Assembly: GCA_902764825.1 (NCBI GenBank)
Contig: CACWXL010000003.1
Location: 310,001 to 374,000, forward strand
Reading direction: 5' to 3'
Source of the DNA: Oscillospiraceae bacterium
GTDB taxonomy: Bacteria > Bacillota > Clostridia > Saccharofermentanales > Saccharofermentanaceae
Length of the DNA stretch: 64,000 nucleotides
Positions within the stretch are counted from its first letter, which is position 1; each line of letters starts with the position of its first letter. The translations under genes and the position numbers were made by a program. Shown here piece after piece: positions 1 through 6,963 of the stretch. A model generated the notes under the pieces. It saw nothing but the letters and a program-made list of their open reading frames with translations, was not told the DNA's origin and made no database searches.

Positions 1-2
1 TT

Positions 3-593
3 TCCTACAGGGATGACCTTGCAATGAACCAGAAGATCAATCTGGTTAACTATGAAACTGCGATTACGACCTATATCGAACTGGATAAAGGTATCTCAAA
101 TCAGAAGGCTGACATCGAACGCATAATGAATGAGTTCTTAACGGATTTTACGGGCATTAAATCGCAGACCGGTTTTGGAACGAATGCACAGCCGATGCTG
201 GCAAACCTTGCCAACAACAGGGGCACCATAGTTATCTGGGTCGTCGATTGCAAGATAACTGACGAGTGGAGCTTAACCTGTTATGTTGATGACAGAACAG
301 GTGCTATACTCCGCAGTAATATCTATGCCGGAAACGGACTATGGACTGATCTGGTAGATGGTGTCGAACAGTATTCCGATCCGTCGAAATCAATTGCGGA
401 GAGATACAGCAATGCTTTATATAATCATTACCAGAGACAGCTTTCCGCAAAGCTCGTTACATACCACATGTTATCGGAATCCCCTGAGGAAATGGGAGTA
501 TCATACCGTCTTGTATTCAGGGACGGTAAGAACTATACGTTCCAGGTAACTGTAGAAGTTAGTTATATATATACGACGATCCAGACATATTGA
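3..593 (+). CDS. Hypothetical protein, 5'-truncated by window edge
   Basis: The reading frame is open from base 3 to the TGA near 593, so the ATG at 24 need not be the real start; the codons before it (S-Y-R-D-D-L-A) continue the frame. About 196 residues are visible and end in a Tyr-rich strand-like tail. I see no signal peptide, membrane span or catalytic motif in the visible part; the central part (VDDRTGAILRS) resembles the repeated strand pairs of PepSY-like or extracytoplasmic beta domains, but this is weak. The missing upstream part may carry a membrane anchor. Function unknown. Confidence 0.6.
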   Translation, partial: SYRDDLAMNQKINLVNYETAITTYIELDKGISNQKADIERIMNEFLTDFTGIKSQTGFGTNAQPMLANLANNRGTIVIWVVDCKITDEWSLTCYVDDRTGAILRSNIYAGNGLWTDLVDGVEQYSDPSKSIAERYSNALYNHYQRQLSAKLVTYHMLSESPEEMGVSYRLVFRDGKNYTFQVTVEVSYIYTTIQTY

Positions 594-691
594 TTTTATG
601 TAATTGATGCCGTTTTGATGCCGATTTAGTACTTTTTTGATTTTTCCCTTTGCCATAATAAGCTCAGAAGTTAAGCAAAGGAGGAAATAGC

Positions 692-925
692 ATGTTTCCG
701 GATTTAGCTATAAGAGTAAAAAGTTATGCCGCAAATATGGGGAGCGGATTTGTAGTGATTGCGGGCTTCCTGCTCGCAATCACTATGGTGTTTGTTCTTG
801 TTTTCGCACGCTGGAACGGAGTAAAGAATAATGCTTCATACAGCATGATCGAGGATAAACCCAGATTGGAATCAACTATCGATGATTCGGGATGTGTTAC
901 CGTATTGATTCCTGAAGCAGATTAA
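692..925 (+). CDS. Small single-pass membrane protein, unknown function
   Basis: A 77-residue protein with a strong ribosome site (aaaggaggaaat) ten bases before the ATG. Residues about 17-41 form one hydrophobic segment (GFVVIAGFLLAITMVFVLVFA) preceded by a basic N-terminus and followed by a polar, mostly acidic tail, so a single-pass protein is likely, with the tail outside if the positive-inside rule holds. It ends five bases from the convergent DUF4037 gene. It may belong with the truncated gene upstream. No family recognised. Confidence 0.6.
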   Translation: MFPDLAIRVKSYAANMGSGFVVIAGFLLAITMVFVLVFARWNGVKNNASYSMIEDKPRLESTIDDSGCVTVLIPEAD

Positions 926-930
926 ATAGA

Positions 931-1899
931 TCAATCTTCACCGACGAAAACATTCCAGGATGCAATCTCTGTATCACCTATGGTCTTCATAACGAGTTTT
1001 GCATTGTCGAGAAGATAGTCGCTGTAGCCCGAAGACCAACCGCGTTTAACCAGTTCCTTGACAATCTCGCCGCTTATACTCTCTATAAGATCGACCTTAC
1101 CCAGACTTTCTTCTTCGCTCATTTGAGAAAGCTTTATAAGCGGTTCTATCACGCAGCTCAAGACGGTAAACTCTTTCATCGCTCTGAAACGCCATTTGTA
1201 ATATGGCATATAGCGGCCGTTAAGAAGGAACAATGCCGCAGTAATCTTGTATATGAATTCTGTAACGCAGAAATAAGCGGCCCCTACGTCACCACGTTTC
1301 ATTGAGCGAGCATAGTTGAATTGCCCGGTTTTACCCGCCATGGCAAGGTCTGCAGCGACTTTCTTCTTCAGTATGTTTTCAGGATAAAAACCAGCCCAAA
1401 CATTTCGAATAGCACTAAATTTGGCCGAAGGGTCACGGAATACTTTTCCGTTGACTGCTTCGGCTAAATGCATTTGGGGCGTAGCAAGCCAGTCCTGCGT
1501 GGTAACCGGCGCATGTGTCATCCCTGTATGTTCATAATAGAATTCCTCGATGCTGTGAACGCCAACCCTGTGGCGTCTTGCACCGGTCATTATATTGCTC
1601 GGTTCAGCCATCCCGACATCGCTTCTGTGATTGATGATGAACTCCTGTACCGGAAGATCCTCATAGGCTTTCTGAAGATCATCACCGATCTGCTTTTTTA
1701 TTTCTTCCGGAAGCCACAGGCAGAACCCGGGCGCATAGTCGTGATCTCTTGAGATGTAGTCATCATATCCGAAAGCTTCCGAAGTCTGGCCCGCAAGGCC
1801 TGCCGCGATCTGATCTTTGTATTCGGGGAAATCCTTTTCGAGCATGGGAAGACCATACTCTTCAAAAAACACTTCAGATATCTTAAGTCCGTTCCACAT
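931..1899 (-). CDS. DUF4037 domain-containing protein
   Basis: A soluble protein of about 322 residues. The early motif SRDHDYAPGFCLWLP (about residues 49-63) is characteristic of DUF4037, a family with a nucleotidyltransferase-like N-terminal half; substrate unknown. A start at the ATG at 1899 is preferred because GAGGTGG lies five bases upstream; an in-frame GTG at 1908 falls inside that ribosome site. It is downstream of buk-pta on the same strand, but a terminator hairpin (1922-1950) separates them, so it is probably its own unit or a readthrough partner. The family call is from memory of the motif. Confidence 0.7.
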   Translation of the reverse strand: MWNGLKISEVFFEEYGLPMLEKDFPEYKDQIAAGLAGQTSEAFGYDDYISRDHDYAPGFCLWLPEEIKKQIGDDLQKAYEDLPVQEFIINHRSDVGMAEPSNIMTGARRHRVGVHSIEEFYYEHTGMTHAPVTTQDWLATPQMHLAEAVNGKVFRDPSAKFSAIRNVWAGFYPENILKKKVAADLAMAGKTGQFNYARSMKRGDVGAAYFCVTEFIYKITAALFLLNGRYMPYYKWRFRAMKEFTVLSCVIEPLIKLSQMSEEESLGKVDLIESISGEIVKELVKRGWSSGYSDYLLDNAKLVMKTIGDTEIASWNVFVGED

Positions 1900-1921
1900 A
1901 ATAACCACCTCAAGAATTAAA

Positions 1922-1950
1922 AAGGAGCGCCGGCAGATCCAGCGCTCCTT
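1922..1950 (-). terminator. Rho-independent terminator of buk-pta
   Basis: A perfect 9-bp inverted repeat (AAGGAGCGC / GCGCTCCTT) with an 11-base loop; read on the minus strand it is followed by TTTTAATT. It sits 27 bases after the pta stop and closes the buk-pta operon before the DUF4037 gene. Confidence 0.8.
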
Positions 1951-1976
1951 ATATTTTACATTAGTTTTGTCGATTC

Positions 1977-2987
1977 TTACTTGGAAGCTGCCATCTGCTG
2001 TGCCTGAACCGCTGTGATGACGATAACGCCTGCGAGTTCATCTACGCTGCAGCCTCTTGAGAGGTCATTAACAGGTGCTGCAAGGCCCTGGAGGAAGCTG
2101 TATGCTTCAGCCTTGCCGATCCTCTGGATGAGCTTATATCCGATGTTTCCGGCTTCGAGGTTAGGGAAGATGAGGACGTTGGCCTGACCTGCAACAGGAG
2201 AGCCGGGTGCCTTGGAAGCGCCGATCTCGGGAATGATCGCAGCGTCGAGCTGGAGCTCACCGTCCAGAAGGACGTCAGGATACTTTTCCTTTGCGATCTT
2301 AACAGCTTCAACGACCTTGTCGACGAAGGGGTGATTAGCTGAACCCTTTGTAGAGTGGCAGAGGAATGCGACCTTTGCTTTCTTGCCCATAAGAGCTTCG
2401 AAAGAAGCAGCGGATTCTGCACCGATCTCGGCTAATTCCTCAGGATTGGGATCCTGCATCAACGCGCAGTCAGCGCAGAGGATGATGCCGTCTTCACCGA
2501 TGGACTTGTCGGGAAGTTCGAACATGAAGGCGATTGATGCGATCTTTCTTTCAGGTGCTGTCTTAATGATCTGGAGAGCAGGGCGGAGCATGTCTGCAGA
2601 TGTGTGGCACGCGCCGGATACGAGACCGTCAGCATCTCCGGATTTGACCATCATGATGCCGAAAGTGAGCTTGTCGCCTGTGATGAGCTCCTTTGCCATG
2701 TCGAAGGTCATGCCTTTCTTGGCTCTGATCTCTGCAAGAAGTGTTGCATACTTGTCGATCTCTGTTGACTTTGTGTGGTCAAGGATCTGTACGCCTGTAA
2801 GGTCAGCGCCAAGTCTTGCAGCCGCACCCATGACCTCTTCTTCGGTTCCGATGATGATCGGCTGAGCGGTCTTTTCTGCCAGAACCTTTGCTGCCGCAAG
2901 TATTGTTCTGTCGTCTTCTGATTCGGGAAGAACGATAGTCTTAACGTCGCTTCTTGCTCTCTGCTTGATCGTCTCTATAAAACTCAT
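1977..2987 (-). CDS. pta: Phosphate acetyltransferase
   Basis: Transfers the acyl group of acetyl-CoA to phosphate, giving acetyl phosphate for kinase-linked ATP synthesis, or the reverse. The 336-residue length and motifs match the short Pta class: DGLVSGACHTSADMLRPALQ near residue 119, STKGSA, DGELQLDAA, NVLIFPNLEAGNIGYKL and PVNDLSRGC near the C-terminus. It lacks the long regulatory N-terminal domain of the enterobacterial enzyme. The ATG has AAGGAG seven bases upstream. It lies 11 bases downstream of a butyrate kinase, not an acetate kinase, so either it serves an acetate kinase encoded elsewhere or it also handles longer acyl groups. Sequence motifs fit Pta rather than phosphate butyryltransferase (Ptb). 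Confidence 0.93.
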   Translation of the reverse strand: MSFIETIKQRARSDVKTIVLPESEDDRTILAAAKVLAEKTAQPIIIGTEEEVMGAAARLGADLTGVQILDHTKSTEIDKYATLLAEIRAKKGMTFDMAKELITGDKLTFGIMMVKSGDADGLVSGACHTSADMLRPALQIIKTAPERKIASIAFMFELPDKSIGEDGIILCADCALMQDPNPEELAEIGAESAASFEALMGKKAKVAFLCHSTKGSANHPFVDKVVEAVKIAKEKYPDVLLDGELQLDAAIIPEIGASKAPGSPVAGQANVLIFPNLEAGNIGYKLIQRIGKAEAYSFLQGLAAPVNDLSRGCSVDELAGVIVITAVQAQQMAASK

Positions 2988-2998
2988 AACATTTCTCC

Positions 2999-4111
2999 TT
3001 AAAGGTAATCGAATCCTTCAAATCTAGGCTTGCCGGGATATGTCTTAGCCTGTTCTTCGCCTCTTAATACTCTGAGCGCTGCAGCTCTCATAGCTTCGTG
3101 CTCGAGTTCGCCCGGATAGGATGCGACTGGTGCGATCCAGCCGCATGCATCCTTGATGCCGTCATATACGTCCTGGAAGCGCATAAGGCCGCCTGTCAGG
3201 ACGATGCCGTCAACTTCGCCGTGAAGTACGCATGCCATGGAACCGATCCACTTTGTGATCTGATATATCATTGCATTCCAGATAAGTGTTGCCTTAGCAT
3301 CACCTGCTTCAACAAGATCATGGATTGTATCGGAATTGGAAGTGCCGAACCAGGATGAGAGACCGCCTGTAGCAAGGCAGAGGCTTCTTATCTCTTCCTT
3401 CGGACGGTCCATCAGTTTGGTGAGGACATCTGTAACCGCCATGGTACCCATTCTCGTAGGAGTCATCGGGCCGTCACCGCCGCTGCCGTCATTGGCATCG
3501 ATCATCCTGCCGTGCTGGTGAGCGGTAATAGTGATGCCGCCGTCGATGTGGCATACGATAAGGTTCATCTCGTTATACTTTTTGCCTACGCTTTTTGCGT
3601 ATTTATGAGCTGTGGCACGGAGGTTAAGAGCGTGTGTGGCAGATGTCCTGTATATGCCCTTAACGCCTGTGATCCTTGCAACGTCCTGATATTCATCAAC
3701 AACTATCGGGTCAACCATGAGAAGTCTTCCGCCGAATTCGTCGTGAAGCTGCTTAGCCATCTGAACGCCGAGCATGCTGGAGTGGTAAACGCCGCCCTTT
3801 GCTTCGCGGATATCGTTTACAAGCCTGTCGTCTACTTCGTATGTGCCGCCTTCGATGGGGTAGCATGCGCCGCCTCTGCCGACGATGGCGTCAATACCGG
3901 TCAGATCGATATTGTTATCCTTTAGCCATTTCTTTACATATTCCATGCGGTAATCCAGCTGGTCGTTAATCGTGGGAAAATTCTTTAGGATCGCTGAATC
4001 GTGGAATACATTGCCTTCGAGTACGCTTTTCTCGTTCTCGAAAAACTCGACCTTGGTTGACGTGCTGCCAGGATTTACTACGAATATCCTGTAAACTTTT
4101 GAATCTGACAT
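2999..4111 (-). CDS. buk: Butyrate kinase (branched-chain/butyrate acyl kinase)
   Basis: Forms ATP and butyrate from butyryl phosphate and ADP in the cytoplasm, the last step of one butyrate fermentation route. The 370-residue product has the ASKHA acyl-kinase signatures NPGSTSTK (near residue 10), GRGGACYPIEGG, YRTSATHALNLRA, HIDGGITITAHQHGRMID and GGLMRF; these are Buk-type, not the longer acetate kinase type. The start at 4111 is chosen because AAAAGAGGGA precedes it; an upstream in-frame ATG at 4177 lies in the leader. First gene of the operon with pta, 11 bases apart. A propionate or isobutyrate preference cannot be excluded from sequence. Confidence 0.92.
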   Translation of the reverse strand: MSDSKVYRIFVVNPGSTSTKVEFFENEKSVLEGNVFHDSAILKNFPTINDQLDYRMEYVKKWLKDNNIDLTGIDAIVGRGGACYPIEGGTYEVDDRLVNDIREAKGGVYHSSMLGVQMAKQLHDEFGGRLLMVDPIVVDEYQDVARITGVKGIYRTSATHALNLRATAHKYAKSVGKKYNEMNLIVCHIDGGITITAHQHGRMIDANDGSGGDGPMTPTRMGTMAVTDVLTKLMDRPKEEIRSLCLATGGLSSWFGTSNSDTIHDLVEAGDAKATLIWNAMIYQITKWIGSMACVLHGEVDGIVLTGGLMRFQDVYDGIKDACGWIAPVASYPGELEHEAMRAAALRVLRGEEQAKTYPGKPRFEGFDYL

Positions 4112-4304
4112 AGAATTTTCCCTCTTTTCATAAAGATAACTACGACAGTATACACGCATTTTGCCTGAAATATACATATGCCAAAAAATAAAATAATTAA
4201 GGCAACGTTAAGGTGCGGTTTGGTTGCTATTAATGAAATGTAAGTAATATTTAAGTATAATTATCTGCGGTGTGAACCGTGTTAGGGATTGTCAGGAGGA
4301 ATTT

Positions 4305-5543
4305 ATGGAAGATAAAGCATTACGCAAGGGCTTATCGGTCACAGCGATCATACTTACGACTATCCTGGCGCTGTTACTCAGCTTCAACAATGCAAACGGC
4401 CTGGTTTACGGTGAGGAAGTGACATTATACGGTATCCCGTTCATAGCCGCTTTTGCGATCCCGCTTCTGGCTGTGCTCATCGTGCTCGCCCGCTGCTGCA
4501 AAAGCACTGATACCGTTGAAGAGACAATGGCCGCAATAGCGTCAAGATATGCTATATGGGGCTGGTGCTTCATATTTCCCATCAAATTCGCTTCGGCAGC
4601 TCTGACGCTTTTCTTCCCCGAGTTTTACAATGCGCACTTTACTACGATCTACCTCCTCATGAATTCGTTCAACGTAAGCGTATTGGGCTGCCTTATTCTG
4701 GGACTTTCTCTCAAAGTCCTGCCTTCCGTAAAGATAGAGAAGAAAAAGCTTACTTTCGGCCAGATAATGATCCTCATAATGATGGTCTACGGCCTGGCTC
4801 AGGTAGGATCCCTTATGGGACTGCCCATTCATACCGCTCTGTCATCAGTCTCTTTATTTGGCGGCAATTCTTCCGATGATGCATTAAGCAGCCTTAAAGA
4901 CAGCCTCATAATCGGTTCCGATACATTTATTAGGATCGTTACCGTCGGTATCCTGCCGGCGATCTTCGAGGAGCTCTTATTCAGAAAATTCCTGATCGAC
5001 CGCACTCTCCGCCACGGTGAGTTCATAAGCTGCGCTATGTCGGGCATCATGTTCGGTCTCTGGCACGGCAATTTCCAGCAGTTCTTCTTTGCATTCTTCT
5101 TAGGAATTCTTTTCGCATTCGTCTATATCCGCACCGGAAGGATCATCTATACAATGATCCTCCACGCGAGCCTCAATCTCGTAACATCCTCGGTCACAGT
5201 CGAATTGCTCGCCGAACTGATGAAGCGTATGGGCGTGGACATGAACACCGGAACAATGGATCCGAATATCGATTACGACGTTATGATGAAGTCGGTCCTG
5301 CCGCTCATTCTCATCATTCTTGTCTGGATCATTGTGCTCGTGGGCTTCCAGATCGCAGGCTTCGTAATGCTCATCGTAAGACGCAAGAAATTTAAGCTCA
5401 TGCCGATAGTAGGGGAGCTCCCCAGAAAGCAGATCCTCCGCACCATGACGCACAGCGTAACGATGTGGGTATTCTTCACACTCGCACTGCTCCTGTTTGT
5501 ATACACGTACCTGCCGGATATACTGACGTTGTTTATTAAATAA
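4305..5543 (+). CDS. CPBP-family intramembrane metalloprotease
   Basis: A polytopic membrane protein of 412 residues. It carries the three CPBP (Abi/Rce1-like) motifs: EELLFR (E222, E223, R227), FGLWHGN (H254) and HASLN (H287), which build the predicted intramembrane metal site. Roughly eight hydrophobic segments are visible, plus a C-terminal pair after residue 340. The start at 4305 has AGGAGGA four bases upstream; an earlier in-frame GTG at 4272 has none. In Firmicutes such proteins act in bacteriocin self-protection, prenyl-protein processing or signalling; no bacteriocin gene is adjacent, so the substrate is unknown. Monocistronic and divergent from buk. Confidence 0.85.
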   Translation: MEDKALRKGLSVTAIILTTILALLLSFNNANGLVYGEEVTLYGIPFIAAFAIPLLAVLIVLARCCKSTDTVEETMAAIASRYAIWGWCFIFPIKFASAALTLFFPEFYNAHFTTIYLLMNSFNVSVLGCLILGLSLKVLPSVKIEKKKLTFGQIMILIMMVYGLAQVGSLMGLPIHTALSSVSLFGGNSSDDALSSLKDSLIIGSDTFIRIVTVGILPAIFEELLFRKFLIDRTLRHGEFISCAMSGIMFGLWHGNFQQFFFAFFLGILFAFVYIRTGRIIYTMILHASLNLVTSSVTVELLAELMKRMGVDMNTGTMDPNIDYDVMMKSVLPLILIILVWIIVLVGFQIAGFVMLIVRRKKFKLMPIVGELPRKQILRTMTHSVTMWVFFTLALLLFVYTYLPDILTLFIK

Positions 5544-5584
5544 GTCCCGGCATTGGTGATATGCAAGTGAAAATGCGGCTAAAT

Positions 5585-5616
5585 GAACGGCGCCGCCGCT
5601 GGTTTTGCCGTTCGTT
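5585..5616 (+). terminator. Possible terminator after CPBP gene
   Basis: A 7-bp inverted repeat GAACGGC / GCCGTTC with a 15-base loop followed by GTTTGG. The T-run is weak, so the call is tentative. Confidence 0.35.
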
Positions 5617-5682
5617 TGGCAGTCTGTCTTCAGCGTTGTTATTATTCTGATAACGAAAACCGGAAAAACGTTATTAAATTAA

Positions 5683-5710
5683 AAGAGGTTGCCCGATTGG
5701 ACAACCTCTT
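5683..5710 (-). terminator. Terminator of the HU gene
   Basis: Inverted repeat AAGAGGTTG / CAACCTCTT with a 10-base loop; on the minus strand it is followed by TTTTAATTTAAT. It lies about 27 bases after the HU stop codon. Confidence 0.8.
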
Positions 5711-5736
5711 CTATTTAGCAAATCAGTTGATAAGAA

Positions 5737-6036
5737 TTACTTCTTGCACTTCTTAGAAGGCTTTGTGTTAACCTTATCCTTGAGTGCCTTACCAGCCTTG
5801 AACTTAGGAGCTGTGCAAGCCTTGATCTTTGTAGCAGCGCCTGTCTGAGGATTACGGCCAGTTCTAGCAGCTCTCTCGGATGTCTCGAATGTACCGAAAC
5901 CAACGAGCTGAACCTTACCCTTGTTCTGGAGCTCATCAGAAACTACTTCGATGAAAGCCTTAACTGCAGCGTCAGCATCCTTCTTGGAGATGTCAGCCTT
6001 AACAGCGATTGCATCAACTAATTCTGTTCTGTTCAT
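5737..6036 (-). CDS. hup: HU-family nucleoid DNA-binding protein
   Basis: A 99-residue basic histone-like protein that bends and compacts DNA as a dimer. The N-terminus [21 protein letters not shown] and the [21 protein letters not shown] arm are classic HU/IHF features; the arm carries the RxGRNPQTG sequence that wraps DNA. About eight extra residues, TKPSKKCKK, form a Lys-rich tail beyond the normal end of HU. Its own promoter (6107-6135) and terminator make it monocistronic and probably highly expressed. Confidence 0.95.
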   Translation of the reverse strand: MNRTELVDAIAVKADISKKDADAAVKAFIEVVSDELQNKGKVQLVGFGTFETSERAARTGRNPQTGAATKIKACTAPKFKAGKALKDKVNTKPSKKCKK

Positions 6037-6106
6037 TATTAATTCCTCCCTTGGAATATGGGTTAATTACTTTGCCGGAGGGCCTTTCGGCGCCGACAAT
6101 GCCGAT

Positions 6107-6135
6107 ATTATAAAGTTCTTTGACATTAAAAACAA
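6107..6135 (-). promoter_or_regulatory. Promoter of the HU gene
   Basis: On the minus strand, TTGTTT (6130-6135), a 17-base spacer, then a perfect TATAAT (6107-6112), about 70 bases before the HU start codon. Confidence 0.7.
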
Positions 6136-6223
6136 GAGAATTTGAGGCTTTTTGGAAGGATTTTTTCTGAAAAAGCCTTATTTCAAGGGATTTGTAACAT
6201 TATTACACCCTGTTTATAAGGGG

Positions 6224-6255
6224 TTGACGCCCCTAAATCCGTGTGATAGTATAAT
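6224..6255 (+). promoter_or_regulatory. Promoter of the metal-efflux operon
   Basis: TTGACG at 6224-6229 is followed after 17 bases by TAGTAT (6247-6252), which overlaps a perfect TATAAT at 6250-6255 (20-base spacer). Either hexamer can serve; a 20-base spacer would make the promoter weak without help. The operator starts ten bases downstream, so a bound repressor would cover the start site. Confidence 0.65.
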
Positions 6256-6264
6256 GAACAAATG

Positions 6265-6290
6265 AACATATGAGCAATCGTTCATATGTT
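6265..6290 (+). promoter_or_regulatory. ArsR/SmtB-type operator
   Basis: An inverted repeat AACATATGA / TCATATGTT with 9-bp perfect arms and an 8-base spacer. The centre matches the known ATATGA...TCATAT operator of CadC/CzrA/SmtB repressors. It lies between the -10 hexamer and the start of the repressor gene, as expected for autoregulation. Confidence 0.8.
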
Positions 6291-6312
6291 GGACGTAAGG
6301 AGAAAGCGAAAG

Positions 6313-6642
6313 ATGCCGCATAATCACGAGGAACTTTTAAAGCACATTAAGGCAGATATGCCTTCTGATGAGCTTTTGCAGGATCTGGGCGACCTTTTCA
6401 AGGTTTTCGGTGACACGACAAGAATCAAGATCATGTATGCGCTCTATGAAGATGAGATGTGCGTATGTGCGATTGCCGATCTTCTGAAGATGACACAGTC
6501 GGCAATCTCACATCAGCTTAAAGTCCTTAAGGCTGCAAATCTCGTTGCTTCCAGAAGAGAAGGCAAGACGATCTACTACCGTCTTGCTGACGAACACGTC
6601 AAATCCATAATCGGTCAGGGTTATGAGCACCTTACGGAATGA
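6313..6642 (+). CDS. CadC-like ArsR/SmtB-family metal-responsive repressor
   Basis: A 109-residue winged-helix repressor that should leave DNA on binding Zn(II), Cd(II) or Pb(II). The recognition helix is near TQSAISHQLKVLKAANLV (61-78). Two metal sites can be read: a CVC pair (C50, C52) in helix 3, as in CadC, and a C-terminal site D93-x-H95 and H106-xx-E109 with the exact spacing of CadC's D101/H103/H114/E117. The N-terminal cysteines of CadC are replaced by His (H3, H5). The ATG at 6313 has GTAAGGAG upstream; an ATG at 6286 lies inside the operator and is rejected. It leads the operon with the HMA protein, ATPase and methyltransferase. Confidence 0.88.
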   Translation: MPHNHEELLKHIKADMPSDELLQDLGDLFKVFGDTTRIKIMYALYEDEMCVCAIADLLKMTQSAISHQLKVLKAANLVASRREGKTIYYRLADEHVKSIIGQGYEHLTE

Positions 6643-6693
6643 TCAGGCCGTTATGAGCATTAAAGAGTATTTAAATTAGAAGGAGATATACCT

Positions 6694-6912
6694 ATGAAGA
6701 GAACATTTGAACTTGAAGATCTTGACTGCGCTAACTGCGCCATGAAGATGCAGGAAGCTGTCAAGAAAATCCCGGGTGTTAAGGACTGCGAAGTAAGCTT
6801 CATGAAGCAGAAGATGACATTGGAAGCTGATGATGCTGATTTCGACAAGATCGTAAAGCTCGCAGTAAAGGCAATCGCCAAGGTCGAGCCCGACTGCACA
6901 GTAGTGCTTTAA
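6694..6912 (+). CDS. HMA-domain metal chaperone (stand-alone)
   Basis: A 72-residue heavy-metal-associated domain with a CxxC site (C12, C15 in DLDCANCAMKM) at the usual place. Such proteins hand soft-metal ions to a partner P-type ATPase. The next gene encodes an ATPase lacking the N-terminal HMA domain, so this protein looks like the missing domain supplied in trans. The ribosome site AAGGAGATATACC is strong. A GC-rich hairpin follows at 6921-6942. Metal preference cannot be read from the fold; operon context suggests Zn/Cd/Pb. Confidence 0.88.
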   Translation: MKRTFELEDLDCANCAMKMQEAVKKIPGVKDCEVSFMKQKMTLEADDADFDKIVKLAVKAIAKVEPDCTVVL

Positions 6913-6920
6913 TCAAATGC

Positions 6921-6942
6921 GCCGCAGCCTAAAAACTGCGGC
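6921..6942 (+). terminator. Intercistronic hairpin, likely partial terminator
   Basis: GCCGCAG / CTGCGGC with an 8-base loop followed by CTTTTAAA, between the HMA gene and the ATPase gene. The T-run is short, so partial termination or 3'-end protection is likely, giving more chaperone than pump. Confidence 0.55.
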
Positions 6943-6963
6943 CTTTTAAAGAGGAAAATCTTT

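Noticed and set aside
1977..2987. Phosphate butyryltransferase (ptb)
   Set aside because: Position beside buk suggests it, but STKGSA, DGELQLDAA, GNIGYKL and PVNDLSRGC are Pta motifs.
6286..6312. Earlier start for the CadC-like repressor at 6286
   Set aside because: The ATG lies inside the operator palindrome and has no ribosome site; 6313 has both spacing and family length.
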